64,000 nt of DNA. Source: Planifilum sp021793745. GTDB lineage: Bacteria > Bacillota > Bacilli > Thermoactinomycetales > DSM-44946. Below, piece by piece: positions 7,600-16,196 of the stretch. The stretch spans positions 1 to 64,000 of the forward strand of contig CALKAM010000005.1 of NCBI GenBank assembly GCA_937983105.1, in the 5' to 3' direction. Positions within the stretch are counted from its first letter, which is position 1. Each line of letters opens with the position of its first letter. The notes under the pieces were generated by a model that saw only the letters and a program-made list of their open reading frames with translations, had not been told where the DNA came from and did not search any database. The position numbers and the translations under genes were made by a program.

Positions 7600-9662
7600 C
7601 ACCATTCTCCTTTCCCCGGATAAAAATTCGGCCGCAGCGTGGTTTTTTCAATCACCCGGTCAAAGAGGAACAACATGGCGGGCAGGGCGATGACGACCAT
7701 CCCGAACGCCAACAGCGCACCCCTGCCCAGCAAAAGCCCAATCGACGAGACGATGGGGTTGCTGGAGGTGAAGGACAGGATAAACCCGACGGTCGACAGA
7801 ATGGAAGCGGGTGTCAGGATGGCAAACAGCTTGTCATCGAGGGCTTTTTTGATCGCCTCCCGAGCCGGCATCGCCTGCCGGAGCTTTCGATAGGTATCCG
7901 TCAGCAAGATGCCGTAATCGACGGTGGCAGCCAGCTGTACCGTGCTGATGATCAAATAACCGACGTAGACCAGGGAGGAATCGGTGAAGTACGGCACGGA
8001 CAAGTTCAGCCAGACGGCCGATTGGATCGTCAACAGCAGGACGACCGGGATCGAGATCGAGCGAAACGTGAAGAGGAGCACGAGGGCGATCGAAACCACC
8101 GTCAGCAGATTCACGAGGGCGTTGTCCCTTTCCACCGTTTTTTTGATGTCATACAAAGTGACGCTCTCCCCGAGCAGGTGCACCTCATCGTAATAGGATT
8201 CGGCGATGTTGCGCACTCGGTCGATCAACCAAAACGCTTCATCTCCCTCGGAATCCGTCTCCGCATTCAGGATGATGCGTGCATAGTTGTCCGAGTAAAA
8301 CGGCTTCGTCACCGATTCCTCCAAATACTCCGATGGAATGGCCGAACTGACGGTGTTGACATAGGAAGTGACGCTCGTGATGCGCGGAAGTTCCTCCAGG
8401 CGCTGGACGAGCTTTTCTTCCTTGCCCGGATCCCCTTTGGGGACGAGCAACACCATCGAGCTGTTTTCTCCGAAGGCTTCCCGGATCGCCGCCGCATCGG
8501 CGCCGGCCCGGGTGGTTTCCGGCTGCTCGCCCAAGCCGTAGATAAAGGAGGTTTGGCTCTGGGCCAAAAAGGCCGGCACGATCAGAAGCATCAGGGCGAT
8601 GAAACTGGGAATGCGGAGTTTCAACACCCGCTCGCCGAAGCCCTTCAATTTCGGAACGAGCGGCGGATGTTGGGTTCGATCGATCCACTTATAAAACATC
8701 AGCGTAAAAGCCGGCAGAAAGACGATGACGCTGAGGAAGCTGAGGGCGATGCCCTTGACCAGGTTCAGACCCAAGTCGGCGCCGATGCCGAATTCCATAA
8801 AGGAAAGGGCGATGAAACCGAAAAAGGTGGTGGATGCACTGGCTGCGATCGCGGGAAAGGACTGCTTGATGGCTCGCCGCATCGCTTCGTCGGGATCCGA
8901 TAGTTGTTTGCGAAAGCCCGAAAAGCTGTGGAGCAGGAAAATGGCATAATCCATCGATACCGCCAGCTGCAGGATCGGCGCCACCGATTGGGTCACAAAG
9001 GAGATTTCGCCGATAAAAATATTGGCTCCCATGTTAATGAGAACGGAAATTCCGATGGCGGTCAAAAAGAATAGGGGTTCGATCCAGGAGGTCGTGACCA
9101 AAACCAAAATGATGACAATGATGGGGATCAACAAAGCGGCGGCATTGAACGATTCCTGGCCCGCCATCTTTTGGGAGACCGCCGTATCGACGGCCTCGCC
9201 GGCGACGGCATTCTCTTCACCGATCAAATCATAGATTTGGTCGACCGTCGCGACTTCATCCCCCTCGCGGATGTGCAGCGAAAACAGCGCCGTCCCATTC
9301 TTGTAATAGGGCTCTACGAGATCGGGATCCGCCATCTCGAGGGGCTCTTTTACATCGATCACATCATCCAGCCAGGTGACTTCAGTGACCCCGTCGATGG
9401 CTTCCAGTTTCGCTTTGTACACCAAAGCTTCGGTGACGGAGACGTGATGAATCATCACCCTCGCATTGGCGGCCGGTTCATCAAATTCGCGTTCCATCAG
9501 GTCGACGGCGTGCATCGATGGTGTATTATCGGGTAAATAATCCGCCATATTGTAATTGACCGAGACGGCCAATTGCGCAATCGCACTGATCAACGCCAGG
9601 ATGACACCGGTGAATACAATCGGCTTTTTATGTTTTACAATTTTTGCAGCGAAGTCGATCAG
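7599..9662 (-). CDS. MMPL/RND-family transporter, probable CTG start
   Basis: A 687-residue inner-membrane exporter of the MMPL type, with about twelve helices in two halves and two large outer loops (residues ~45-170 and ~380-500). Seen: an Asp-Tyr pair in MDYAIFLLHSF and again in VDYGILLTDTYR, the proton-relay positions of RND proteins. Family members export lipids, siderophores or drugs. No ATG, GTG or TTG lies far enough upstream: a TTG at 9593 would cut off the first helix. A CTG at 9662 has GGGAGG 7 nt upstream, gives IDFAAKIVKHKKP as N-terminus as in relatives, and follows an in-frame stop. Divergent from the TetR gene. Confidence 0.9.
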   Translation of the reverse strand: MIDFAAKIVKHKKPIVFTGVILALISAIAQLAVSVNYNMADYLPDNTPSMHAVDLMEREFDEPAANARVMIHHVSVTEALVYKAKLEAIDGVTEVTWLDDVIDVKEPLEMADPDLVEPYYKNGTALFSLHIREGDEVATVDQIYDLIGEENAVAGEAVDTAVSQKMAGQESFNAAALLIPIIVIILVLVTTSWIEPLFFLTAIGISVLINMGANIFIGEISFVTQSVAPILQLAVSMDYAIFLLHSFSGFRKQLSDPDEAMRRAIKQSFPAIAASASTTFFGFIALSFMEFGIGADLGLNLVKGIALSFLSVIVFLPAFTLMFYKWIDRTQHPPLVPKLKGFGERVLKLRIPSFIALMLLIVPAFLAQSQTSFIYGLGEQPETTRAGADAAAIREAFGENSSMVLLVPKGDPGKEEKLVQRLEELPRITSVTSYVNTVSSAIPSEYLEESVTKPFYSDNYARIILNAETDSEGDEAFWLIDRVRNIAESYYDEVHLLGESVTLYDIKKTVERDNALVNLLTVVSIALVLLFTFRSISIPVVLLLTIQSAVWLNLSVPYFTDSSLVYVGYLIISTVQLAATVDYGILLTDTYRKLRQAMPAREAIKKALDDKLFAILTPASILSTVGFILSFTSSNPIVSSIGLLLGRGALLAFGMVVIALPAMLFLFDRVIEKTTLRPNFYPGKGEW

Positions 9663-9689
9663 TCTTCATCCTCCCTTGATCTCATCCTT

Positions 9690-9786
9690 CGGACACTTTA
9701 TTATTTTAGTGGACACCGTGTCGGAAATACAACAGACAGTTTTATAAGTTCTGTTGTTTATTCAACACTTTTTTATTTTGTGTCGG
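9690..9786. promoter_or_regulatory. divergent control region between MMPL operon and TetR gene
   Basis: A perfect inverted repeat ACAACAGA/TCTGTTGT with a 13-nt gap spans 9729-9757. An 11-bp palindrome GACAC-C-GTGTC is at 9712-9722. The related word CGGACAC occurs at 9690-9696 and, inverted, as GTGTCGG at 9718-9724 and 9780-9786. These are good TetR-operator candidates; which one is bound is not known. Confidence 0.6.
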
Positions 9787-9819
9787 ATTTGACGCAATAT
9801 TGATGAAAGGAGGGGTGGC

Positions 9820-10380
9820 ATGCGCAAAAAGCTGGATCGGCGCAAAAAGTACACGCGCCAAGTGTTGAAGGAAAGCCTCATCGCGCTGCTCGCCGAAGAC
9901 AAACCGATCTCCGCCATCACCGTCAAAGCGATTTGCGAAAGGGCGGATATCAACCGCTCCACCTTTTATATGCACTTTTCGGATCCCTATGACCTGCTGG
10001 ATCATATCGAATCGGAAATTATCGAAGACATGAATACCTATCTGAGCAATTACCGATTCACCATCGAAGAAGAGTCGCAGAAGATGACCCAAAAGCTGTT
10101 GGAATATATCGCCGAGAACCAGTTCCTTTTCCAGACCCTCTTGGTCAAAAACAAGGATCCCGCCTTTGAAAGGCGGTTGATGGAGATCGCACGGCGCTTT
10201 ATGATGAACACCGTCCACCATTTATACGAAGTGGACTCGCGGTATTTGAGCACCTTCGTGGTAAGCGGCGCCATCCACGCGATCAAGGAGTGGCTCAAAA
10301 ACGAAATGGACCTGCCGCCCGAAGACATGGCTGCTCTGATCATTCATTTCGCCAACTACGGCATGTCCCGTCTGCAATGA
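9820..10380 (+). CDS. TetR/AcrR family transcriptional regulator
   Basis: A 186-residue dimeric repressor with a helix-turn-helix at about residues 10-58; the recognition part is ICERADINRSTFYMHFSDPYDLL, classic for this family, followed by an all-helical ligand domain. It starts at an ATG after GAAAGGAGGGG. Its position directly opposite the MMPL operon, with dyads between, says it most likely represses that operon and itself, and lets go on binding a lipophilic ligand. The ligand is unknown. Confidence 0.92.
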   Translation: MRKKLDRRKKYTRQVLKESLIALLAEDKPISAITVKAICERADINRSTFYMHFSDPYDLLDHIESEIIEDMNTYLSNYRFTIEEESQKMTQKLLEYIAENQFLFQTLLVKNKDPAFERRLMEIARRFMMNTVHHLYEVDSRYLSTFVVSGAIHAIKEWLKNEMDLPPEDMAALIIHFANYGMSRLQ

Positions 10381-10389
10381 TGCGCCGGC

Positions 10390-10436
10390 AAAAAAGAGAC
10401 GGCTCCGCCGCCGGCGCTGATCGCCGGCACGGAGCC
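10390..10436 (-). terminator. strong intrinsic terminator, symporter side
   Basis: GGCTCCG..GCCGGCG pairs with CGCCGGC.CGGAGCC (10401-10436). On the minus strand it is followed by CTCTTTTTTG. It lies about 155 nt after the symporter stop and also sits behind the TetR gene, so it may work for both. Confidence 0.8.
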
Positions 10437-10589
10437 GCGGCACAACCACCGATACGAGGGACGGATCTCCCCCTTTATCGTCTTGCTTCAAGGCGGCGTC
10501 CGCACCCCCCTTTTTTCTGCCCTGGATCGTCCCGTCTCCCGGATGGTCAAACGAGGAACAAGCTCTTCAATCGGACAGATCCCCCCTTT

Positions 10590-12065
10590 TCAAAACGCTC
10601 CCTTCCCGCGAATCAACTCCCGGATGTCGCCGACAAAGCGCTCCGCTTTGCCGGTGGGGGCTTCGGTGACATAACTGACGGCGACAAAGAGGAGGAGGGA
10701 GACGGCAAATCCCCAGACGCCGGAGGACAAGCCCAGGGGAGTGGTCCTCGTCAGCTCCAAGGCGATCACCAGCAACCCTCCGATGGCGACGGCGGCAATC
10801 ACCCCGGCCGCCGTCCCCCTTCTCCAGAAAAAAGCACCGATGATCGCGGGGACCATCACCAACAACCCGGCGGAGGAGGAGACGGACAGGACGGCGATCA
10901 AATCCCATTGCAGCTCGGCAAAACCGTAGGCCAGGAGGGCGATCACCGGCATCACCCACCGTCCCACCCGGAGCTGGCGGACGGCATCCTTTCCCCTGCC
11001 GATGTTCCCGTAGAAATCCCGGGCCACCATCGACGACAGGGTGAGCAAAATGGAGTCGATCGTCGAAATGGCGGCGGCCAGGATGCCGATCATGACGACC
11101 ACCCCGAGCACCGGATGGACGACCGGCGAGCCGAGGAGGGTCGGCGTCGCCAGGTCCGGGTTCTTCAGGTCCGGGAAATGGACGAGGGCCGAAAAGCCCC
11201 ACAGAATGGCCACCAGGGTATAGATGAGGCCGTATCCGAGAAAGAGGAGAAGCATGCGGCGCATCTCCGCCAGGGAGGAGAGCATGAACAGCCGCTGACT
11301 CACCTGGGGGTTGGAAATGCTGAAAAAGAACCAGGGCAACGTCAGCCCCAAAAAGGTGGCAAAGCTGAAATACCCGTTCCCCGGCACCGTCAGCCATTCG
11401 GGGTAATCGCGCTCCAGGGCGGAAAACAAGCCCTCAAAGCCCCCCAGCCCCCGGGCCACGACCCAGACGACGCCGACGGAGGCCACCAGCATGATCAGCG
11501 CTTGAAAGGCATCCGTCCAGGCGACGGAGCGAATTCCCGCGATCAGGGCCAATCCGACGGCCAGCACCGTCGCGATCACCGCCCCGGTGGTAAAGGAGAT
11601 GGCCCCGCCGCTCATGCCCGACAGGAGATAGCCCACCCCTGCCAACTGGACCGAGCTGTAGGGGATGAGGAAGAGGCAGCTGGCGATGGCCGTCACGATG
11701 GCTACGGCCCGGCTGTCGTAGCGATCCCCCAGCATCTCCGAGGGCGTCACATAACCGAACGTTTTCCCCGCCATCCAGAATCGGGGGCCGAAATACACCA
11801 CCAACACCATGCCGGACAGGTAAACCAGCTCAAACCCCAGGGCCCCCACCCCACCCTGATAGGTGAGGCCGGCCAATCCCACCAACATGAAGGCACTGTA
11901 CGTCGTCGCACCGTAACTGAGGGCCGAAAGAACCCCTCCCATCGATCTTCGCGCCAAAAAATAATCGTTTAATTCCCTCTGCATCCCCTTCCGGGACAAC
12001 AGCGCGATCGCAATCGCCATCGCCACATAAACCGCCAACCCCGTCCAGACCAGCGTCAGCTCCAT
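10590..12065 (-). CDS. sodium:solute symporter family protein
   Basis: A 491-residue SSS-family permease with 13 or so membrane helices that should import an organic solute with Na+. Seen: DYFLARRSMGGVLSALSYGATTYSAFM near the N-terminus and the family motif AGIRSVAWTDAFQALIM near residue 170-186. The start at 12065 is chosen because GGAGG lies 8 nt upstream; the longer open frame to 12134 lacks a site. The gene follows a small membrane protein with almost no gap, as in pairs where the small partner helps the permease. The substrate is not known. Confidence 0.92.
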   Translation of the reverse strand: MELTLVWTGLAVYVAMAIAIALLSRKGMQRELNDYFLARRSMGGVLSALSYGATTYSAFMLVGLAGLTYQGGVGALGFELVYLSGMVLVVYFGPRFWMAGKTFGYVTPSEMLGDRYDSRAVAIVTAIASCLFLIPYSSVQLAGVGYLLSGMSGGAISFTTGAVIATVLAVGLALIAGIRSVAWTDAFQALIMLVASVGVVWVVARGLGGFEGLFSALERDYPEWLTVPGNGYFSFATFLGLTLPWFFFSISNPQVSQRLFMLSSLAEMRRMLLLFLGYGLIYTLVAILWGFSALVHFPDLKNPDLATPTLLGSPVVHPVLGVVVMIGILAAAISTIDSILLTLSSMVARDFYGNIGRGKDAVRQLRVGRWVMPVIALLAYGFAELQWDLIAVLSVSSSAGLLVMVPAIIGAFFWRRGTAAGVIAAVAIGGLLVIALELTRTTPLGLSSGVWGFAVSLLLFVAVSYVTEAPTGKAERFVGDIRELIRGKGAF

Positions 12066-12067
12066 CT

Positions 12068-12256
12068 TCATTCCCTCCACTCCGCTGTGAGCCATGCCAT
12101 GGCGATGATGGAAGCCAGGGCAAAAAGCACCCAATAAAGCCCGCTACCAAACCATTTGGGAACCTCCCGCAAAACGGTATAAGGGATCAGATACGCGGAA
12201 AACAGCAGAAGACCCATGATCACCAAACCGATCTTCCCTTTTCGGTCCACACCCAT
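12068..12256 (-). CDS. small membrane protein, symporter partner
   Basis: A 62-residue protein with two membrane helices (residues ~10-30 and ~38-56) and a loop REVPKWFGSGLYW. Size, topology and place directly before an SSS permease are those of the small companion proteins seen with such symporters (for instance DUF3311 or YhdT types), but the exact family is not certain. Its stop lies within 3 nt of the symporter ATG, so the two are co-translated. The start ATG at 12256 has GAGGTG close by; a GTG at 12259 is an alternative. Confidence 0.75.
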   Translation of the reverse strand: MGVDRKGKIGLVIMGLLLFSAYLIPYTVLREVPKWFGSGLYWVLFALASIIAMAWLTAEWRE

Positions 12257-12270
12257 CACCTCGCTTTTCC

Positions 12271-12276
12271 ATTATA
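12271..12276 (-). promoter_or_regulatory. -10 element of symporter operon promoter
   Basis: On the minus strand a perfect TATAAT lies 15 nt before the small membrane protein gene. No good -35 is seen at 16-18 nt, so the promoter may depend on an activator or the short distance may make the mRNA almost leaderless. Confidence 0.45.
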
Positions 12277-12279
12277 GCC

Positions 12280-12753
12280 TGAACGGGGCGCAACTGCCGG
12301 TCTTTGTTTACCAGTATGGGGTGGGATGTTGGAGGATAAACCACGCCTGGGTCGATCCGAGAACAAGGATGCCGCAATTTCAGCGAAGGGCCCTGCAGGT
12401 CGGAACAGGCATGGAGGAGGAACCTCGTTGGCATGATGCTGGAACGAAGCCGCCAATCCCATCGGGAAGGGGGGTCCACACCGCGCAGGGGAACCGGGGC
12501 TTCGACTCCATTTCACCGACCCACGCCGGACCGGGAGTCACCTGGGAAGCCGGGCGCGGACAAAAGTGTCGGGAGCGCGATATGCCGACCGCTCCCTGTG
12601 CCCGCGAGCGGAATATCGCCTCCCGACTTCCACCGTTTGGTCCATCAGCCACCCCTGCGGACACGGCGCAGACGTACGATTCCGGGGGTGGAGGCCTTGC
12701 CCTTCGGTATCCGGGGCCAATCCCTCTTCGATGCCCGCTTTCAACCACAGGGA
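12280..12753. other. GC-rich gap, no gene recognised
   Basis: About 475 bp between the activator gene (which ends at 12754) and the symporter operon, all read on the minus strand. Several open frames cross it but none has a ribosome site or a protein-like composition (they are Pro/Arg/Gly strings). No tRNA, terminator with T-run or sigma-54 site was found. It may be a decayed gene. Confidence 0.4.
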
Positions 12754-14076
12754 TCAACCCTTCAGTTTTCGAAACAGCGTAGAGCGATCGATCTTGAGGA
12801 CCCGGGCGGCATTGCTTACGGACCCCTCCCGCTGGATCGTCTCCCGGATAATCCGCTTTTCGATCTCCTTCATCCGGCTTTTTAAGTCTCGGACCGGCTT
12901 CGGCCGGTTTCCGAACTTCTCGGCGAAACGTTTCATGTCGTCCGGGCTCACCCGATCCCCGGCGAGGACATACAGTTTTTGCATGAAATTTTTGAGCTCC
13001 CTGACGTTGCCCGGCCAGGCGAACTGCTCCAGGACCGAGAGGTCGCTGCTCAACTCTTTGGGAATACCGTACTTTTCAATCAACTGCCTCCAAAACAAGC
13101 GGGCCAGGGGCTGGATATCCTCTCTCCGCTCATTCAGGTCGGGGAGGTGAAGGCGGATGCCGTCGATCCGGTGGAACAGGTCCGCCCGAAATTTTCCCTG
13201 CTCGACCAGGGCGGCCAGATCCTTATTCGTGGCGCAAATGACACGGATATCGATTTCCCGCTCTTCCGTCTCACCGATGCGGCGAATCCGCTGGTTTTCC
13301 AAGGCGCGAAGGAGTTTGACCTGGGTCGGGAGCGGCATATCCCCAATCTCATCCAGGAACAGGGTGCCCTTCGATGCCGCCTCCAACAGCCCCTTTTTCC
13401 CCTGCCTCTGGGCCCCGGTAAAGGCTCCCGGCCCGTAGCCGAACAGCTCGGCATCCAGCAGATCGTCGGACAGGGCCGCACAGTTGACCCGGATGAAGGG
13501 CCCGTCCGCCCGCCTGCTGTTCTCATGAATCCACTGGGACAGCACTTCTTTCCCGGTTCCCGTCGCCCCTTGAATCAGAACGGGGATATCAAAGGCCGCC
13601 GCCTTTTCCGCATCCGCCAGCACCGCTTTCATGGGCGGACTCTCGCAGATGAACGTTTTCTGCGCGCCCCTCCCCTCCACCGAGTCCCCTTTGCAGGGTT
13701 GGACCAGGGTGATGACATAGTGAACAAACCCTTCCCCATCCAGCACCGGGTTTCCGGTGGCAATCACCGATACCTCATTGCGGATCCGCTGTTTGATCTT
13801 TTCCGGCCGCAGCGACTGAAGGACAAGCAGCGTTGCCGAATGGTCGAAATACCCCTGTCGAACCAGCTCATCCATTCGCCTTCCCACCACCTCTTCCCGG
13901 GGCAGGCCGCTGATCCGCACATAGGAGTCGTTGACGTACAGGGTTTTCCCCTGATGATCCGTCACATAGACGCCCAAGGACGTCTGCTGGAAGATGGACC
14001 CATCGCACCCCCCGTCCCATGGACGCAACTGCAGAGGATATCGCCTCGAATCAGAGACGCTCTCAAAGAGTGGCAC
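12754..14076 (-). CDS. sigma-54-dependent activator with PAS domain (Fis-type HTH)
   Basis: A 440-residue enhancer-binding protein. A PAS sensor occupies about 25-125 (GVYVTDHQGKTLYVNDSYVR), the AAA+ core about 140-370 with Walker A GATGTGKE at 170-177, the sigma-54 contact GAFTGA at 217-222 and Walker B FLDEIGD at 240-246, and a Fis-type helix-turn-helix at the end (NAARVLKIDRSTLFRKLKG). The start is a GTG at 14076 with GGGAGGTG 5 nt upstream; the open frame goes on to 14163 but that part is Cys-rich noise over the control region. It faces the lactonase-ADH operon and very likely switches it on from the -24/-12 promoter. Confidence 0.93.
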   Translation of the reverse strand: MPLFESVSDSRRYPLQLRPWDGGCDGSIFQQTSLGVYVTDHQGKTLYVNDSYVRISGLPREEVVGRRMDELVRQGYFDHSATLLVLQSLRPEKIKQRIRNEVSVIATGNPVLDGEGFVHYVITLVQPCKGDSVEGRGAQKTFICESPPMKAVLADAEKAAAFDIPVLIQGATGTGKEVLSQWIHENSRRADGPFIRVNCAALSDDLLDAELFGYGPGAFTGAQRQGKKGLLEAASKGTLFLDEIGDMPLPTQVKLLRALENQRIRRIGETEEREIDIRVICATNKDLAALVEQGKFRADLFHRIDGIRLHLPDLNERREDIQPLARLFWRQLIEKYGIPKELSSDLSVLEQFAWPGNVRELKNFMQKLYVLAGDRVSPDDMKRFAEKFGNRPKPVRDLKSRMKEIEKRIIRETIQREGSVSNAARVLKIDRSTLFRKLKG

Positions 14077-14116
14077 TTTTGCACCTCCCGTCGCATTTTT
14101 GCAACAACATTCGCAC
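14077..14116. promoter_or_regulatory. two tandem 20-bp repeats, putative activator-binding sites
   Basis: Copies at 14077-14096 and 14097-14116 share TTTTGCA at the start and TCGCA near the end, 14 of 20 positions in all, with a period of 20 bp (two helical turns). At their junction GTCGCA-TTTT-TGCAAC forms an almost perfect palindrome (14090-14105). They lie 41-80 bp upstream of the sigma-54 promoter and cover the ribosome site of the activator gene itself, so binding could also limit activator synthesis. Confidence 0.65.
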
Positions 14117-14156
14117 AAACACCGCTTCCAGATCCCCTCCGCTCCGGCGGACTTCG

Positions 14157-14174
14157 TTGGCATGTCCTTTGCTT
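14157..14174 (+). promoter_or_regulatory. sigma-54 (-24/-12) promoter
   Basis: TTGGCATGTCCTTTGCTT matches the consensus TGGCAC-N5-TTGCW with one mismatch and the exact 10-nt gap between GG and GC. Transcription should start about 14184, some 20 nt before the lactonase gene. It stands directly opposite a sigma-54 activator gene. Confidence 0.85.
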
Positions 14175-14205
14175 AAATCATAACAACAGAAAGGGAGGGG
14201 ATAAA

Positions 14206-15039
14206 ATGGCCAATGCCAAATTGTATGTACTGGATAATGGAACCATGAGAATGGATAAAAACTTCATGGTCGCCATGCACAATCCGGCATCGGTGGACAA
14301 CCCCAATCCGCCGGCGGAATTTGTGGAATTTCCCATCTACACGGTGTTGATCGATCATCCCGATGGGAAAATCCTCTTTGATACCGCCTGCAATCCCGAG
14401 GGCATGGGCAAACAAGGCCGCTGGCCGGAGTCCGTGCAGAAAATGTTTCCCCACTATGCCGATGAAGCCTGTTATCTCCCCAACCGGCTGGAACAACTAA
14501 GGATTCGTCCCGAAGACATCAAATACGTCGTCGCATCCCACCTCCATCTGGATCACGCCGGTTGTTTGGAGATGTTCACCAACGCCAAAATCATCGTCCA
14601 TGAAGACGAACTGGCCAATACGATGAAGAGCTACGCCATCAACAAAAATATGGGTGCCTATATCTGGGCGGATATCGATGCCTGGATCAAAACCGGACTG
14701 GACTGGCATCCCATCAAGCGGGACGAGCAGGAAATTCCCCTGGTGGACGGGGTGAAGATCCTGAACTTCGGCAGCGGACATGCCTGGGGACTCCTGGGTC
14801 TGCATGTCAACCTTCCGGATACGGGGAATATCATTTTGGCTTCCGACGCCATCTATTGCTCGGAAAACTACGGCCCGCCCATCCGCCTGCCGGGAATTAT
14901 CTACGATTCCATCGGCTATGTGAAAGCGGTGGAATATATCAAAAAATACGCGGCCAGACACCATGCCCAAGTGTGGTATGGTCATGACCCCGAGCAATTC
15001 AAGCAACTGATCAAATCGACGGAAGGCTATTACGAATAA
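14206..15039 (+). CDS. MBL-fold hydrolase, N-acyl-homoserine-lactonase/lactonase-like
   Basis: A 277-residue metallo-beta-lactamase-fold enzyme with the two-metal motif HLHLDHAG at residues 112-119, a further His in GSGHAWG, an Asp in ASDAIY and a last His in WYGHDPE. Relatives in the AhlD/AttM group open lactone rings. It starts after AAGGGAGGGG and is the first gene behind the sigma-54 promoter, 14 nt before an alcohol dehydrogenase. In Agrobacterium, a lactonase and an alcohol dehydrogenase act in turn on gamma-butyrolactone (attKLM/blcABC); a similar lactone-degrading role fits here but is an inference. Confidence 0.85.
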   Translation: MANAKLYVLDNGTMRMDKNFMVAMHNPASVDNPNPPAEFVEFPIYTVLIDHPDGKILFDTACNPEGMGKQGRWPESVQKMFPHYADEACYLPNRLEQLRIRPEDIKYVVASHLHLDHAGCLEMFTNAKIIVHEDELANTMKSYAINKNMGAYIWADIDAWIKTGLDWHPIKRDEQEIPLVDGVKILNFGSGHAWGLLGLHVNLPDTGNIILASDAIYCSENYGPPIRLPGIIYDSIGYVKAVEYIKKYAARHHAQVWYGHDPEQFKQLIKSTEGYYE

Positions 15040-15053
15040 GGAGGGTCCTCCGA

Positions 15054-16178
15054 TTGAGAACCCGTGCCGCTGTATTGTATGAGATGGGGCTTCCCACCCC
15101 CTACCGGGAGAGCAAGCCGCTGGTCATCGAGGAGCTGGACCTGGAGCCGCCGGGACCGGGGGAGGTGTTGGTCCGGATCCGGGCTGCCGGTTTATGTCAT
15201 TCCGACCTGTCGGTCATCAATGGGAATCGCCCCCGCCCCACCCCGATGGCCCTCGGACACGAGGCGGCAGGCGAAGTGGTCGAGGTGGGCCAAGGTGTCC
15301 GGGATCTCGCCGTCGGCGATCACGTGGTCTGCGCCTTCGTTCCCAGCTGCGGCCATTGCCCCCCTTGCCGGGAAGGCCGACCCGCCCTGTGTGAGCCCGG
15401 AGCGGAGGCCAACAACAAAGGGGTTCTCCTCAGCGGTCAACACCGGTTGAAAAAAGGGGGCGCACACATCCACCACCATCTGGGCGTGTCCGGCTTTGCC
15501 GATTATGCCGTCATCGACCGGCACTCCCTGATCAAAGTGGATCCCTCCATCCCCTTTCACGAAGCAGCCCTCTTCGGCTGTGCGGTGATGACCGGGGTGG
15601 GGGCGGTCCTGAACACCGCGCAAGTCAAAGCGGGAAGCAGCGTCGCCGTCGTCGGGCTGGGCGGGGTCGGCCTGAGCGCCCTGCTCGGCGCCGCCGTCGC
15701 CGGGGCCCGGCAGATTGTGGCTGTCGACGTCAATCCGGACAAGTTGAAACTGGCCAAATCCCTGGGAGCGACGGACACCTTCGATGCCAGGGACCCCGAT
15801 GTGGTGGATCGCATCCGCTCCCGCACCGAAGACGGTGTCGAATACGCCTTTGAAACCGCCGGTGTCGTGCAGGCGATGCAGACCGCCTACCGGATCACCC
15901 GTCGGGGCGGGGTGACCGTCACCTCGGGGCTGCCTCACCCGAAAGAACAATTCGCCATTCCCCATGTCACGCTGACCGCCGAGGAGCGCACGATCAAGGG
16001 ATCCTATATCGGCAGCTGCATTCCCTCCCGGGATATCCCCCGCTACATCGCGCTGTACAAACAGGGCCGATTGCCCGTGGACCGCCTGTTGACAGACACC
16101 CTTCCCCTGGAGCAAATCAACGAGGGATTTGACCGGCTGGCCCGCGGACAGGCGGCGCGCTTGGTCGTCACCCTGTAA
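15054..16178 (+). CDS. zinc-dependent alcohol dehydrogenase
   Basis: A 374-residue MDR-family enzyme that would oxidise an alcohol with NAD. Seen: catalytic-zinc ligands in GLCHSD (Cys48) and GHE (His69-Glu70), the structural-zinc cysteines at 99, 102, 105 and 113 (CGHCPPC) and the Rossmann motif GLGGVGLSALLGA near 205. The start is a TTG at 15054 with GGAGGG 8 nt upstream. It is the second gene of the sigma-54 operon, ended by the terminator at 16197-16220. The substrate may be the hydroxy-acid or alcohol released by the lactonase. Confidence 0.93.
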   Translation: MRTRAAVLYEMGLPTPYRESKPLVIEELDLEPPGPGEVLVRIRAAGLCHSDLSVINGNRPRPTPMALGHEAAGEVVEVGQGVRDLAVGDHVVCAFVPSCGHCPPCREGRPALCEPGAEANNKGVLLSGQHRLKKGGAHIHHHLGVSGFADYAVIDRHSLIKVDPSIPFHEAALFGCAVMTGVGAVLNTAQVKAGSSVAVVGLGGVGLSALLGAAVAGARQIVAVDVNPDKLKLAKSLGATDTFDARDPDVVDRIRSRTEDGVEYAFETAGVVQAMQTAYRITRRGGVTVTSGLPHPKEQFAIPHVTLTAEERTIKGSYIGSCIPSRDIPRYIALYKQGRLPVDRLLTDTLPLEQINEGFDRLARGQAARLVVTL

Positions 16179-16196
16179 TCCCTCCTCCGCCCCTGT

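Noticed and set aside
10290..11972. A 560-codon plus-strand frame across the symporter gene
   Set aside because: It is extremely rich in Gln, Gly, His and Asp and lies opposite a clear membrane transporter; it is an antisense shadow.
12500..12530. A TTCGACTCC word like a tRNA T-loop
   Set aside because: The flanking bases cannot form a T-arm or acceptor stem; similar words at 34255 lie inside a gene.
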